DNA from: Candidatus Staskawiczbacteria bacterium
GTDB lineage: Bacteria; Patescibacteriota; Minisyncoccia; Minisyncoccales; Staskawiczbacteraceae
Reading direction: 5' to 3'
Length of the DNA: 46,776 nt
Assembly (NCBI GenBank): GCA_016866675.1
Contig: VGLO01000002.1
Coordinates: forward strand, 1-46,776
Numbering within the stretch: the first letter of the stretch is position 1; each line of letters begins with the position of its first letter. Of the stretch, positions 1 to 7,835 are shown in pieces. Under the pieces are notes generated by a model. It saw only the letters and a program-made list of their open reading frames with translations, did no database searches and was not told where the DNA came from. The translations under genes and the position numbers were made by a program.

Positions 1-366
1 ATAAGAAGCGCTGGAGACTCTAATGTTGGTGACGAAATTACAACAGCTATTTTTAATGAAGGAGATAAAGTGACAGTAGTTGGCTTTTCAAAAGGAAAAG
101 GTTTTCAAGGAGGAGTAAAAAGACACGGTTTTGCAGGAAGAAATAGAAGTCACGGAGCAAAACACGAATCAAGAACTATTGGTTCAACAGGACAGCGTTT
201 TCCACAACACGTTATTAAAGGAAGAAAAATGCCTGGAAGAATGGGGTATGAAAGGGTTACTGTTAAAAATTTGAAAGTTATAAAAATTGATAAAGATAAC
301 AATATTATTGCATTAAAGGGGGCTATTCCAGGACATAGGGGAACACTACTCCAAATTAAAGGATAA
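1..366 (+). CDS. rplC: 50S ribosomal protein L3, C-terminal part (cut by window start)
   Basis: The frame is open from base 1 to the TAA at 364-366, so 121 residues are inside the window and the N-terminal part lies upstream. The basic loop KGKGFQGGVKRHGF (fragment residues 31-44), which reaches toward the peptidyl transferase centre in L3, and the C-terminal PGRMGYERVTVKNLKV block identify it. The GTG at base 70 is internal and not a start. It is the first visible gene of the S10 operon, two bases before rplD. Confidence 0.95.
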   Translation: MRSAGDSNVGDEITTAIFNEGDKVTVVGFSKGKGFQGGVKRHGFAGRNRSHGAKHESRTIGSTGQRFPQHVIKGRKMPGRMGYERVTVKNLKVIKIDKDNNIIALKGAIPGHRGTLLQIKG

Positions 367-368
367 TT

Positions 369-1007
369 ATGAAAGTAGATATTTATAACGAAAAAGGAGA
401 ATCATCAGGAAGTGCGACTTTGCCTAAGGAAATATTTGAAGTTCCAATGAACGCTGATTTGGTGCACCAAGTTTTGGTTTCATCAAGGTCAAATATTAGA
501 CAAAATTCAGCCCATACAAAAAATAGAGGAGAAGTAAGGGGAGGAGGAAGAAAACCATGGAGACAAAAAGGAACAGGAAGAGCAAGACATGGATCTACTA
601 GGTCTCCAATTTGGAAGGGGGGAGGAGTTTCTGGGGGTCCAAGAAATGAAAGAAATTTTGACAGAGAAATTCCTAAAAAAATGAGAAGAAAGGCTTTGTT
701 TATGGTTTTATCAGAAAAAGCAAGAAATAATTTACTAATTATTGTAGATAAGTTTTTACTTGAAAAAGCAAAAACAAAGACAATGAATGAATTATTTAAA
801 AAATTACCTTTAAATAACTCAAGCAGATTGGTTTTGTATTCAGATGGAAATAATAATGTATATTTGGCTTCAAGAAATATTAAAAAAACAGCAGTTCAGA
901 GAGCAAGAGATTTAAATATTATTGATTTGCTAAATAACAAGTATTTATTAATTTCAAAGGATGTGGTTAAAGAAATAGAAAATACTTTTACTAAAAAAGG
1001 AGAATAA
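369..1007 (+). CDS. rplD: 50S ribosomal protein L4
   Basis: 212 residues, the usual L4 length. The long basic exit-tunnel loop is clear at residues ~57-90 (GGGRKPWRQKGTGRARHG, then SPIWKGGG). L4 binds 23S rRNA and lines the nascent-peptide tunnel; in some bacteria it also regulates the S10 operon, which cannot be judged here. The gene sits 2 bases after rplC and 3 bases before rplW. There is no clear Shine-Dalgarno sequence (GGATAATT before ATG), so coupling to rplC translation is likely. Confidence 0.96.
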   Translation: MKVDIYNEKGESSGSATLPKEIFEVPMNADLVHQVLVSSRSNIRQNSAHTKNRGEVRGGGRKPWRQKGTGRARHGSTRSPIWKGGGVSGGPRNERNFDREIPKKMRRKALFMVLSEKARNNLLIIVDKFLLEKAKTKTMNELFKKLPLNNSSRLVLYSDGNNNVYLASRNIKKTAVQRARDLNIIDLLNNKYLLISKDVVKEIENTFTKKGE

Positions 1008-1010
1008 AAT

Positions 1011-1448
1011 ATGGCTTTATTAGATTTTTTAAACAAAAAGAAAGATTCAGAAAAGGCAAAATCACTGAAAGACTCAAAAGCAAAGCCAGAAAAAAAGGCT
1101 GATAAGGTAGCTTTAGTTAAACCAAAAGAGACTAGCACTTTGCCTGAAGTAAAAAAATATAGCAAAGAGAGTGATTTTTCTTATGAAGTTGTAAGAGAAC
1201 CTCATATTTCAGAAAAATCAACAAACTTAAGCCAAGAAAATAAATACGTTTTTAAAATTTACAAGAATTCAAATAAGCTAGAAATTAAAAAAGCAATTGA
1301 AGGCACTTATGGAGTTAATGTGACTGCTGTAAACATAATAAAAATTCCAAAAAAGAAAAGAAGACTTGGAAAAACAGAAGGATTTAGGAAATCGTATTCA
1401 AAGGCCGTAATTACGATTAAAGAGGGGCAAAGGATAGAAATTTACTAA
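1011..1448 (+). CDS. rplW: 50S ribosomal protein L23 with lysine-rich N-terminal extension
   Basis: 145 residues against about 95-100 for typical L23. The conserved core starts near residue 61 (VREPHISEKST) and ends with the beta strand KAVITIKEGQRIEIY. The first ~55 residues are a Lys/Ser/Ala/Glu-rich extension with no recognisable domain. L23 sits at the exit of the peptide tunnel and docks SRP and trigger factor. AGGAG lies a few bases upstream of ATG 1011, one of the few good ribosome binding sites in this operon. Confidence 0.94.
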   Translation: MALLDFLNKKKDSEKAKSLKDSKAKPEKKADKVALVKPKETSTLPEVKKYSKESDFSYEVVREPHISEKSTNLSQENKYVFKIYKNSNKLEIKKAIEGTYGVNVTAVNIIKIPKKKRRLGKTEGFRKSYSKAVITIKEGQRIEIY

Positions 1449-1473
1449 ATATTTATATTAGATAAAAAGTAAA

Positions 1474-2304
1474 ATGAAGATATATAAACCAACAACTCCA
1501 TCAAGAAGAGGAATGACTGGAATTGACTTTTCTCAGCTTACAAAAAAGAGGCCAGAGAAGAGACTTTTAAAATACATTAAAAGAAGCGTTGGTAGATCAA
1601 AATCTTCAGGTAGAATTACTGTTAGACATAAAGGTGGAGGAGTAAAAAAACTTTACAGAATTATTGAATTTGCTCAGACTAAAATGGATGCTCCAGCAAA
1701 AGTGATTGCCCTTGAGTACGATCCAAATAGAACAGCTTTTATTGCTTTAATTGAGTATCAAGATAAAGTGAGGCAGTATATAATTGCCCCACAGAATTTA
1801 AAAGTTGGAGATGAAATTTTATTTTCTGAATCTGCTCAACTAAAGATTGGAAACAGATTAAAACTAAAAAATATTCCAGTTGGGACAAATGTCTATAATA
1901 TTGAATTAGAATCAGGAAAGGGAGGTAAAATGGTAAGGTCAGCGGGATCATCAGCGCAGGTTTTGGCCTTAGAAGGTAAGTTTGTTAACTTGAAAATGCC
2001 CTCTACAGAAGTAAGAAAGGTAAATGGTGAATGCTTCGCTTCTGTGGGAATGGTTTCTAATCCAGAAAACAGATATTATACAATTGGAAAAGCTGGTAAA
2101 TCAAGACTAAAGGGAAGGCGCCCTCATGTTAGAGGAAGTGCAATGAATCCGGTAGATCACCCACACGGTGGAGGAGAAGGAAGACAACCAATTGGATTAA
2201 AACATCCAAAGACTCCATGGGGAAAACCAGCATTAGGAGTTAAAACAAGAAAATCAAAAAGGTGGACAAGTAGATATATAATTCAGAGAAGAAAAAAGAA
2301 ATAA
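1474..2304 (+). CDS. rplB: 50S ribosomal protein L2
   Basis: 276 residues, full length. The N-terminus MKIYKPTTPSRRGMTG and the C-terminal block RPHVRGSAMNPVDHPHGGG, with the His implicated in peptidyl transfer, are diagnostic. L2 is a primary 23S rRNA binding protein needed for subunit association. It follows rplW by 25 bases and is separated from rpsS by a 98-base spacer that holds an inverted repeat. Confidence 0.97.
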   Translation: MKIYKPTTPSRRGMTGIDFSQLTKKRPEKRLLKYIKRSVGRSKSSGRITVRHKGGGVKKLYRIIEFAQTKMDAPAKVIALEYDPNRTAFIALIEYQDKVRQYIIAPQNLKVGDEILFSESAQLKIGNRLKLKNIPVGTNVYNIELESGKGGKMVRSAGSSAQVLALEGKFVNLKMPSTEVRKVNGECFASVGMVSNPENRYYTIGKAGKSRLKGRRPHVRGSAMNPVDHPHGGGEGRQPIGLKHPKTPWGKPALGVKTRKSKRWTSRYIIQRRKKK

Positions 2305-2306
2305 GG

Positions 2307-2390
2307 AAGCTGTGGCGAATAATTGCCCCGCCCCCTACGCTAAGGAATAGTCTTGAGCTTAGAGGGTGGAGCGATGATATTCGCTTAGCT
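2307..2390 (+). other. Imperfect inverted repeat in rplB-rpsS spacer
   Basis: The outer arm GCGAATA at 2315-2321 pairs with TATTCGC at 2378-2384, and the inner arm CTAAG 2340-2344 pairs with CTTAG 2358-2362, flanked by a C-run facing AGGG. The flanking AGCT at 2308-2311 and 2387-2390 can extend the base. The 3' arm ends about 12 bases before the rpsS ATG. There is no U-tract, so it is not a simple terminator. It is GC-richer than the genes around it. Confidence 0.6.
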
Positions 2391-2402
2391 CATATATTCA
2401 TC

Positions 2403-2732
2403 ATGTCAAGAAGTTTAAGAAAAGGTCCGTTTGTAGACCAAAAATTACTTGAGAAAGTCTTGGGTCAAAGAAAAGAGGACAAGGTAATAATTAAAACCTG
2501 GTCAAGACATTCGACGATTAGTCCAGAAATGGTCGGTTTTACATTTGGAGTTCACAATGGAAAGGAATTTACGCCAGTTTATATTGCAGAAGATATGGTA
2601 GGACACAAGCTTGGAGAATTTTCTCCTACAACTAAGTTTCATAGACATGGAGGAAAGATGCAGAGAGACATTGAAGCGGGTTCAGGAGTTAAGGATGTAG
2701 CTAAGGTTGCTCCGGCAAAACCAGCTAAATAG
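2403..2732 (+). CDS. rpsS: 30S ribosomal protein S19
   Basis: 109 residues with the S19 signatures RSLRKGPFVD at the N-terminus and HSTISPEMVGFTFGVHNG in the middle; about 15-20 extra C-terminal residues (Ala/Lys/Pro-rich tail) exceed the usual ~92. S19 binds 16S rRNA in the 30S head with S13, encoded in the alpha operon at 17421. The start at 2403 lies directly after the hairpin spacer, with no Shine-Dalgarno sequence. Confidence 0.96.
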   Translation: MSRSLRKGPFVDQKLLEKVLGQRKEDKVIIKTWSRHSTISPEMVGFTFGVHNGKEFTPVYIAEDMVGHKLGEFSPTTKFHRHGGKMQRDIEAGSGVKDVAKVAPAKPAK

Positions 2733-2750
2733 CAATTATTTAAAATAATC

Positions 2751-3209
2751 ATGGAAGTAAAAGTAAGTTTAAACAATTTAAGAACAGCACCAAGAAAAGT
2801 CAGACAAGTGGCTGATTTGGTGAGAAATAAAAATGTTGCAAAAGCAAGATCGCTTCTTGAGGCAACTCCACAGAAAACTTCTATTATGCTTTTAAAGCTT
2901 TTAAAGAGCGCTGTGGCTTCGGCAAATAATGATTTTAAACTTCAAGAAGATAGATTATTTATTGCAAGAATATTTGTAGATGAAGGTCCAAAATTAAAAA
3001 GATGGCATCCAATGTCACGAGGTAGGGCATATCCTATAATGAAGAGGACCTCACATGTCACGCTTGTTATAAGTGACGGAAATAAAGAAAATGATTTAAA
3101 AACTGATGACAAAAAGGAAAAAATAATAAAGAAAGTAAGGGATAAAAAAGAAGAGGTAGTAAAAGTTTCATCAGTTAAGAAAACGGTTAAAAAAACAAAG
3201 AAAAAGTAA
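2751..3209 (+). CDS. rplV: 50S ribosomal protein L22 with basic C-terminal tail
   Basis: 152 residues: a normal L22 core of ~110 (SLNNLRTAPRKVRQVADLVR near the N-terminus; GPKLKRWHPMSRGRAYPI around residues 80-97, the tunnel beta hairpin) followed by a ~40-residue Lys/Asp/Val-rich tail of low complexity. The tail could be an rRNA-binding extension (inference). The stop is one base before the rpsC ATG. Confidence 0.95.
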   Translation: MEVKVSLNNLRTAPRKVRQVADLVRNKNVAKARSLLEATPQKTSIMLLKLLKSAVASANNDFKLQEDRLFIARIFVDEGPKLKRWHPMSRGRAYPIMKRTSHVTLVISDGNKENDLKTDDKKEKIIKKVRDKKEEVVKVSSVKKTVKKTKKK

Positions 3210-3210
3210 T

Positions 3211-3882
3211 ATGACACACAAAGTTCACCCAAAAGCATTTAGAATCAGAGGAATGGAAGATTTTAATGTAAGAGGATTCTATGGAAAAAAGATGCCCCAA
3301 TACCTTGAGGAGGACTTTTTGGTCAAAGATTTACTAAATAAAAAATTTAAGGAGGCTTCAATTGCTAATATTGAAATTGAGCACTCTCAAAATAAGATAA
3401 ACATTATTATTGAGTCTTCAAGACCAGGTTTAATTATTGGAAGAGGTGGTCAAGGAGTTGAAGAAATAAAAAAATTAGTTGAAAGTAAAATTTACGGCAG
3501 AAAAAACTTATTTGGAAAAGCAACTGAAAAAACAAAAAGAGAAATTAAGATAGATATTAAGGAAATTAAAAATCCCTGGGTTTCTGCTTCTCTTGTTGCA
3601 AAAATGGCAGCTCAGCAAATTGAAAAGAGAATTCCTTTTAGGCAAGTTTTGAAAAGAAATATGGAAAGAGTAATGCAAAATAAAGAAGTTAAGGGAATTA
3701 AAATGGAGGTCTCCGGAAGACTTAATGGAATTGAAATTGCCAGAAATGAATGGTTAAAGCAAGGTAGAATGCCACTTGCAAGTATAAGAGCAGACATTGA
3801 TTACCATCAATCAGAAGCTTTTTGTACTTATGGAGTGATAGGAGTAAAGGTTTGGATATATAAAGGAGATAAATTTGAATAA
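3211..3882 (+). CDS. rpsC: 30S ribosomal protein S3
   Basis: 223 residues. The KH domain motif IIGRGGQG (residues ~72-79) and the C-terminal S3 domain (RVMQNKEVKGIKMEVSGRL, then EWLKQGRMPLASIRADIDY) are present. S3 lies at the mRNA entry channel of the 30S subunit. ATG 3211 follows the rplV stop by one base, so translational coupling is likely. Confidence 0.97.
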   Translation: MTHKVHPKAFRIRGMEDFNVRGFYGKKMPQYLEEDFLVKDLLNKKFKEASIANIEIEHSQNKINIIIESSRPGLIIGRGGQGVEEIKKLVESKIYGRKNLFGKATEKTKREIKIDIKEIKNPWVSASLVAKMAAQQIEKRIPFRQVLKRNMERVMQNKEVKGIKMEVSGRLNGIEIARNEWLKQGRMPLASIRADIDYHQSEAFCTYGVIGVKVWIYKGDKFE

Positions 3883-3891
3883 ACCACAAAC

Positions 3892-4308
3892 ATGAGCTTA
3901 TTAATGCCAAAAAAAGTTAAGCACAGAAAATGGTTTAAAGGTAAGTCAAAGGGTATTGAAACCCGAGCGACTGACCTTAATTTTGGAAGCTTTGGATTAA
4001 AATCAATGGGAACAAAATGGATAACTGCAAGACAGATTGAATCAGCAAGAAGATATATTATGAGATATATGAAGAAGGGAGGAAAAATTTGGGTAAGAAT
4101 ATTTCCAGATAAGCCAGTCACTTCAAAGGGAGAAGAAGTGCCATTGGGAGGAGGAAAGGGAGCAGTTCACCACTATGTTTTTGCGATTAGGCCAGGAAGA
4201 ATTATTTTTGAAATTGACGGATTAAAAGAAGATGTGGCAAAAGAAGCTCTTCAAGGAGCATCTAGAAAGTTGCCAATCAAGACAAAATTTGTTAAAAGAG
4301 ATAACTAG
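3892..4308 (+). CDS. rplP: 50S ribosomal protein L16
   Basis: 138 residues. The N-terminus MSLLMPKKVKHRKWFKG matches the L16 MLMPKR..RK pattern, and GGGKGAVHHYVFAIRPG is the conserved central block. L16 contacts the A-site tRNA elbow. The ATG at 3892 keeps the family's MP start within the protein; the internal ATG at 3904 is a possible alternative. Confidence 0.95.
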   Translation: MSLLMPKKVKHRKWFKGKSKGIETRATDLNFGSFGLKSMGTKWITARQIESARRYIMRYMKKGGKIWVRIFPDKPVTSKGEEVPLGGGKGAVHHYVFAIRPGRIIFEIDGLKEDVAKEALQGASRKLPIKTKFVKRDN

Positions 4309-4328
4309 CAAATTTATTTAATAATAAT

Positions 4329-4514
4329 ATGACAATAGAAGAAATAAGAAAAAAAGACAAAAAAGAATTGGAAAAATTGGTTAATGACCTTAAGAAAAAA
4401 CTTAACGATATTAGGTTTAAGAGGTCTTCAAACCAGTTAAAGAATATTAATGACCTTGTTAACTCAAGGAAGGATATTGCAAAAATCTTAACTGTACTTA
4501 ACGAAATTAAATAA
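4329..4514 (+). CDS. rpmC: 50S ribosomal protein L29
   Basis: 61 residues forming two predicted helices (EIRKKDKKELEKLVNDLKKK, then the RSSNQLKN..DLVNSRKDIAKILTVLNE region). Size and position between rplP and rpsQ are diagnostic. L29 binds near the tunnel exit beside L23. Confidence 0.9.
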   Translation: MTIEEIRKKDKKELEKLVNDLKKKLNDIRFKRSSNQLKNINDLVNSRKDIAKILTVLNEIK

Positions 4515-4541
4515 TTATAGAATAATTTATAACTTATAATC

Positions 4542-4775
4542 ATGAGCAAAAAGAAATTAGAAGGAATTGTAGTTTCAGACAAGATGCAGAAAACGGTTGT
4601 AGTGAAAGTGGAAAGTGTCAAAGAACACCCAAAATACAAGAGAAGGTTTAAGGTACACAAAAAATACAAGGCTCACGATGAAAAACAGGAATTCCATATA
4701 GGAGATAAGGTTGTAATTGAAGAATCTTCACCAATGTCAAAGGAAAAAAGATGGAAGGTTATTTCTAAGATATAA
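4542..4775 (+). CDS. rpsQ: 30S ribosomal protein S17
   Basis: 77 residues with the OB-fold pattern of S17: LEGIVVSDKMQKTVVVKVE near the N-terminus and the VKEHPKYKRRFKVHKKYKAH core, then IGDKVVIEESSPMSKEKRW. S17 is a primary 16S rRNA binder of the 30S body. The order rpmC-rpsQ-rplN is the standard S10/spc junction. Confidence 0.95.
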   Translation: MSKKKLEGIVVSDKMQKTVVVKVESVKEHPKYKRRFKVHKKYKAHDEKQEFHIGDKVVIEESSPMSKEKRWKVISKI

Positions 4776-4790
4776 AGATAAAGAAATTAT

Positions 4791-5159
4791 ATGATTCAAT
4801 TAAGATCAATGCTAAAGGTTGCAGATAATAGCGGGGCAAGAATTGTCCAGTGTGTTAACGTTTTGGGCGGAACAAGAAAAAGATATGCTCAAATAGGAGA
4901 TATTATTGTTGCTGCAGTAAAAAAAGCTGAACCAAGAAAACTTGTTAAGAAACATGATGTGATCAAAGCAGTTGTGGTAAGACAAAGAAAAGAGTTTAAA
5001 AGAAAAGACGGTTCATATATTAGATTTGATGACAATGCAGTTGTTGTTTTAGGAGATGGAAAACTACCTAAAGGAGGAAGAGTTTTCGGTCCAATTGCCA
5101 AAGAATTGAAAGAAAAAGGTTTTGACGAAATTGCTCAAATGGCAATAGAATTATTATAG
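4791..5159 (+). CDS. rplN: 50S ribosomal protein L14
   Basis: 122 residues, canonical length. The N-terminus MIQLRSMLKVADNSGAR and the central VRQRKEFKRKDGSYIRFDDN block are almost invariant in L14. L14 forms an intersubunit bridge to 16S rRNA. It is the first gene of the spc gene order; no separate promoter is evident in the 15-base gap. Confidence 0.97.
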   Translation: MIQLRSMLKVADNSGARIVQCVNVLGGTRKRYAQIGDIIVAAVKKAEPRKLVKKHDVIKAVVVRQRKEFKRKDGSYIRFDDNAVVVLGDGKLPKGGRVFGPIAKELKEKGFDEIAQMAIELL

Positions 5160-5166
5160 AAAATAC

Positions 5167-5472
5167 ATGAAAGTTAAAAAAGGAGATACAGTATTAGTCA
5201 CAGCAGGAAAAGATTCTGGAAAAGTAGCAAAAATTTTAAAGTCTTTCCCAAAAGAAAGTAAGATTTTGGTTGAAGGAGTTAATTTAAAAGCAAAACATAT
5301 TAAACCAAAAAGACAGGGAGAGCAAGGTCAGGTTGTGAGAATTCCAGCTCCATTTAATGTTTCAAATGTTAAGTTTTTGTGTCCAAAGTGCGGAAAGGCT
5401 GTGAGATTGGGATATAAAATTGTTGGTGAGAAGAAATTCAGAGTTTGTAAAAAGTGTAAGTCAGAGTTTTAA
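5167..5472 (+). CDS. rplX: 50S ribosomal protein L24
   Basis: 101 residues. The N-terminal KOW motif (VKKGDTVLVTAGKDSGKVAK) is followed by a zinc-ribbon-like end with CPKC (~75-78) and CKKC (~94-97), typical of many bacterial L24. L24 initiates 50S assembly. It lies 7 bases after rplN. Confidence 0.95.
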   Translation: MKVKKGDTVLVTAGKDSGKVAKILKSFPKESKILVEGVNLKAKHIKPKRQGEQGQVVRIPAPFNVSNVKFLCPKCGKAVRLGYKIVGEKKFRVCKKCKSEF

Positions 5473-5480
5473 AAACTACC

Positions 5481-6047
5481 ATGGAAAAATTACAAGAAAA
5501 ATATAAAAAAGAAGTAATCCCAGCAATGATGGAGAAATTTGGGTACAAAAATAAAATGGCGGTTCCAAAAATAGTTAAGGTGACTATTAATACTTCTTTT
5601 GGAAAAGAAGTTTCAAATAAAACTTCAGGTGAGAGAGAAAAGGTTCAGAAACTTGCTATGAATGACTTGGCGTTAATCTCAGGTCAGAAACCAAAGCTAA
5701 TAAAATCAAAAAAATCTATTGCTGGTTTTAAATTAAGAGAAGGTCTTGAAATAGCTTCTATGGTTACATTGAGAAAGCAAAGAATGTGGGATTTTCTTGA
5801 AAAGTTAATTTATTTATCATTGCCAAGGTCAAGAGACTTTAAGGGGTTGAATGTTAAATTAATTGATCAAGGAGGAAACTTAAGTATAGGATTTAAAGAG
5901 CATATAAACTTCCCAGAAATTTTTACAGAAAAAGAAAAGACAATTTTAGGACTACAAATTACCGTGACGACAAATGCAAAGAATTATGAAAAAGGTTTAG
6001 AATTATTTAAATTAATAGGATTTCCGTTAAAGGAAGATAAAAAGTAA
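5481..6047 (+). CDS. rplE: 50S ribosomal protein L5
   Basis: 188 residues. Recognisable L5 segments are VPKIVKVTINTSFG, the GQKPKLIKSKKSIAGFKLRE region and the C-terminal ITVTTNAKNYEKGLELFKLIGFP. L5 binds 5S rRNA and contacts S13 and P-site tRNA. It is 8 bases downstream of rplX. Confidence 0.96.
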   Translation: MEKLQEKYKKEVIPAMMEKFGYKNKMAVPKIVKVTINTSFGKEVSNKTSGEREKVQKLAMNDLALISGQKPKLIKSKKSIAGFKLREGLEIASMVTLRKQRMWDFLEKLIYLSLPRSRDFKGLNVKLIDQGGNLSIGFKEHINFPEIFTEKEKTILGLQITVTTNAKNYEKGLELFKLIGFPLKEDKK

Positions 6048-6052
6048 TTTTT

Positions 6053-6238
6053 ATGGCTAAAACATCACAAGAAGCAAAAGCAAAAATGAAACCAAAGTTT
6101 TCAACAAGGTTGCAAAGACGCTGTTTTAGATGTGGAAGAAGAAGAGGTTTTATGAGGGATTTCGGACTTTGCAGGATTTGTTTCCGTGAGCAGGCAAATA
6201 AAGGAGAAATACCGGGAGTAAAAAAATCATCGTGGTAA
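6053..6238 (+). CDS. rpsZ: 30S ribosomal protein S14, zinc-binding type
   Basis: 61 residues, the short (type Z) form. Four cysteines in CFRC...CRIC form the zinc site within CFRCGRRRGFMRDFGLCRIC, and the end (REQANKGEIPGVKKSSW) matches the family. S14 assembles late in the 30S head. It is the last gene before an intergenic heptad hairpin. Confidence 0.96.
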   Translation: MAKTSQEAKAKMKPKFSTRLQRRCFRCGRRRGFMRDFGLCRICFREQANKGEIPGVKKSSW

Positions 6239-6247
6239 ATTTATAAA

Positions 6248-6318
6248 GGTTATAGGGTGTAGGATACAGGGTGTAGTGTTAAATTCTAAACCCTAAATCC
6301 TATATCCTAAATCCTAAA
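6248..6318 (+). repeat. Heptad-repeat hairpin element, copy 1 (rpsZ-rpsH spacer)
   Basis: The 5' arm (TAGGGTGTAGGATACAGGGTG) is imperfectly complementary to a 3' arm made of CCTAAAT-like heptads (CCCTAAATCCTATATCC...CCTAAA). The RNA would fold into a long hairpin rich in G-U pairs that ends six bases before the rpsH ATG. Similar elements lie at 8827-8890 and 26871-26943. Confidence 0.7.
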
Positions 6319-6323
6319 GAAAA

Positions 6324-6713
6324 ATGACAGACCCAATTACAGACATGTTAAATCAAATAAAGAATGCTGAGGCCGTACAAAAGACTGAGGTTATTTTGCC
6401 TTTTTCAAAATTAAAAAATGAAATTGCTTTGATAATGCAAAAAGAGAACTTCTTAGGAGAAGTGAAAAAAGTTTCAAAAGGAAAATTGAAACTTTTAAAA
6501 TTAACTTTAAAATATGATAATGGATTGCCCGCCATGGAGGGATTTAAGAGAGTCTCAAAACCGGGGCAAAGAATTTACACAAAATATCAGGAAATAAAGA
6601 AAGTAAGAGGTGGTTATGGAAAAATGATTCTTTCAACGCCAAAAGGCTTAATGACTGGAGTTGAGGCTAAAAAATCAAAATTAGGAGGGGAGGTTTTAAT
6701 GGAAGTTTGGTAG
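6324..6713 (+). CDS. rpsH: 30S ribosomal protein S8
   Basis: 129 residues. The N-terminus MTDPITDMLNQIKNA and the C-terminal GYGKMILSTPKGLMTGVEAK are diagnostic. S8 binds the central domain of 16S rRNA and in E. coli represses the spc operon; whether it does so here cannot be told. The start follows the heptad hairpin directly. Confidence 0.96.
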   Translation: MTDPITDMLNQIKNAEAVQKTEVILPFSKLKNEIALIMQKENFLGEVKKVSKGKLKLLKLTLKYDNGLPAMEGFKRVSKPGQRIYTKYQEIKKVRGGYGKMILSTPKGLMTGVEAKKSKLGGEVLMEVW

Positions 6714-6735
6714 AATGCGTTGATAGAATTGAGAA

Positions 6736-6764
6736 TTGACGATGTTTGAAAAATAATATATAAT
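6736..6764 (+). promoter_or_regulatory. Predicted sigma-70-type promoter inside spc operon, before rplF
   Basis: TTGACG (6736-6741), 17-base spacer, then a perfect TATAAT (6759-6764). Transcription would start near 6771 and leave a ~75-base leader before the rplF ATG. The 132-base gap is unusually wide for this operon, consistent with a secondary promoter for rplF to secY. Confidence 0.65.
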
Positions 6765-6845
6765 AACGAATTCATAAGTTTAAAAAATCATAAAATGTGG
6801 AGCAAGGTAGCGTAATAATGCTTCGCGATTAATGTTTCAAGTTTC

Positions 6846-7391
6846 ATGTCAAGAATAGGAAAAAAATTAATTGATGTACCCTCAACTGTAAAAGTTGAAA
6901 TTACAGGACAAGATATTAAGGTTCAAGGACCTAAGGGTACTTTGGATGCAAAAATTAACAGAGAAATTAAAGTGGAATTAAAGGATGGTAAAATTTCTGT
7001 AATGCCTGTAAGAGCTTTGCCAAAAAGTATGAAGGGATTATGGGGTTTGTATAGGGCATTGATTTTTAATATGATTGAAGGAGTTGAAAAAGGTTTTGAA
7101 AAAAAACTTGAAATTGAAGGAGTTGGATACAAAGCAGCAGTACAAGGAGATGAGTTGGTTTTAAATGTTGGTTTTGTTCACCCTGTTAAGATTAAAAAGC
7201 CTGAAGGAATCGTATTCCTAGTTGAAAAGAACGTAATTACAGTTTCAGGAATTAACAAGGAGCAGGTAGGTCAGATTTCAGCTGAAATAAGAGCTTCAAA
7301 GAAAGCCGAACCATATAAAGGAAAGGGAATTAAATATCAAGGCGAGAAGATTAGAAGAAAAGAAGGAAAGAAGGTTGTAGCTTCAAAATAA
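6846..7391 (+). CDS. rplF: 50S ribosomal protein L6
   Basis: 181 residues with two alpha-L6 repeats: the N-terminal MSRIGKKLIDVPSTVKVEI and the C-terminal block ASKKAEPYKGKGIKYQGEKI. L6 sits near the sarcin-ricin loop and is needed for elongation factor binding. It follows a 132-base spacer that carries a strong predicted promoter. Confidence 0.96.
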   Translation: MSRIGKKLIDVPSTVKVEITGQDIKVQGPKGTLDAKINREIKVELKDGKISVMPVRALPKSMKGLWGLYRALIFNMIEGVEKGFEKKLEIEGVGYKAAVQGDELVLNVGFVHPVKIKKPEGIVFLVEKNVITVSGINKEQVGQISAEIRASKKAEPYKGKGIKYQGEKIRRKEGKKVVASK

Positions 7392-7414
7392 GATTTACTT
7401 CATAAATATATAAC

Positions 7415-7762
7415 ATGTTAGGAAAAAAAATAAAAAGATTAAAAGCCCACAGAAAGATAAGAATGAAGGTTTTTGGAACAAAAGAAAAGCCAAGACTTTC
7501 GGTTTTTAGGTCTGCAAGCTATATTTACGCCCAACTTATTGATGATGAATCTGGTAAGGTTTTACTTTCTGTATCTGACTTAAAGGTAAAGTCTTCAAAA
7601 GCAAAGAAAGTTGAAAGAGCTATGGAAGTTGGAAAAATAATTGCCAAAGAAGCAGTTTCAAAAAAAATCGAGAAAGTTGTTTTTGATAGAGGAGGCTTTG
7701 TTTTTCATGGAAGAGTAAAGGCTGTGGCTGACGGAGCTAGAGAAGGAGGGTTGAAGTTTTAG
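7415..7762 (+). CDS. rplR: 50S ribosomal protein L18
   Basis: 115 residues. The core RLSVFRSASYIYAQLIDD (here starting KPRLSVFRS) and the C-terminal VVFDRGGFVFHGRVKAVADG are clear L18 signatures. L18 binds 5S rRNA with L5. It is followed by a 73-base AT-rich spacer with TAAATCT-like repeats, then rpsE. Confidence 0.95.
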   Translation: MLGKKIKRLKAHRKIRMKVFGTKEKPRLSVFRSASYIYAQLIDDESGKVLLSVSDLKVKSSKAKKVERAMEVGKIIAKEAVSKKIEKVVFDRGGFVFHGRVKAVADGAREGGLKF

Positions 7763-7835
7763 ATAAATCTAAAACTTAAATTTCTAATTTATAAAAATTT
7801 CTTAATTCTAAAATCATAAATCTTAAATCATAATA

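Noticed and set aside
896..1165. Minus-strand frame of 89 residues over rplD/rplW
   Set aside because: Phe/Ser/Leu-rich translation typical of antisense to Lys/Glu-rich ribosomal genes; no start signals.
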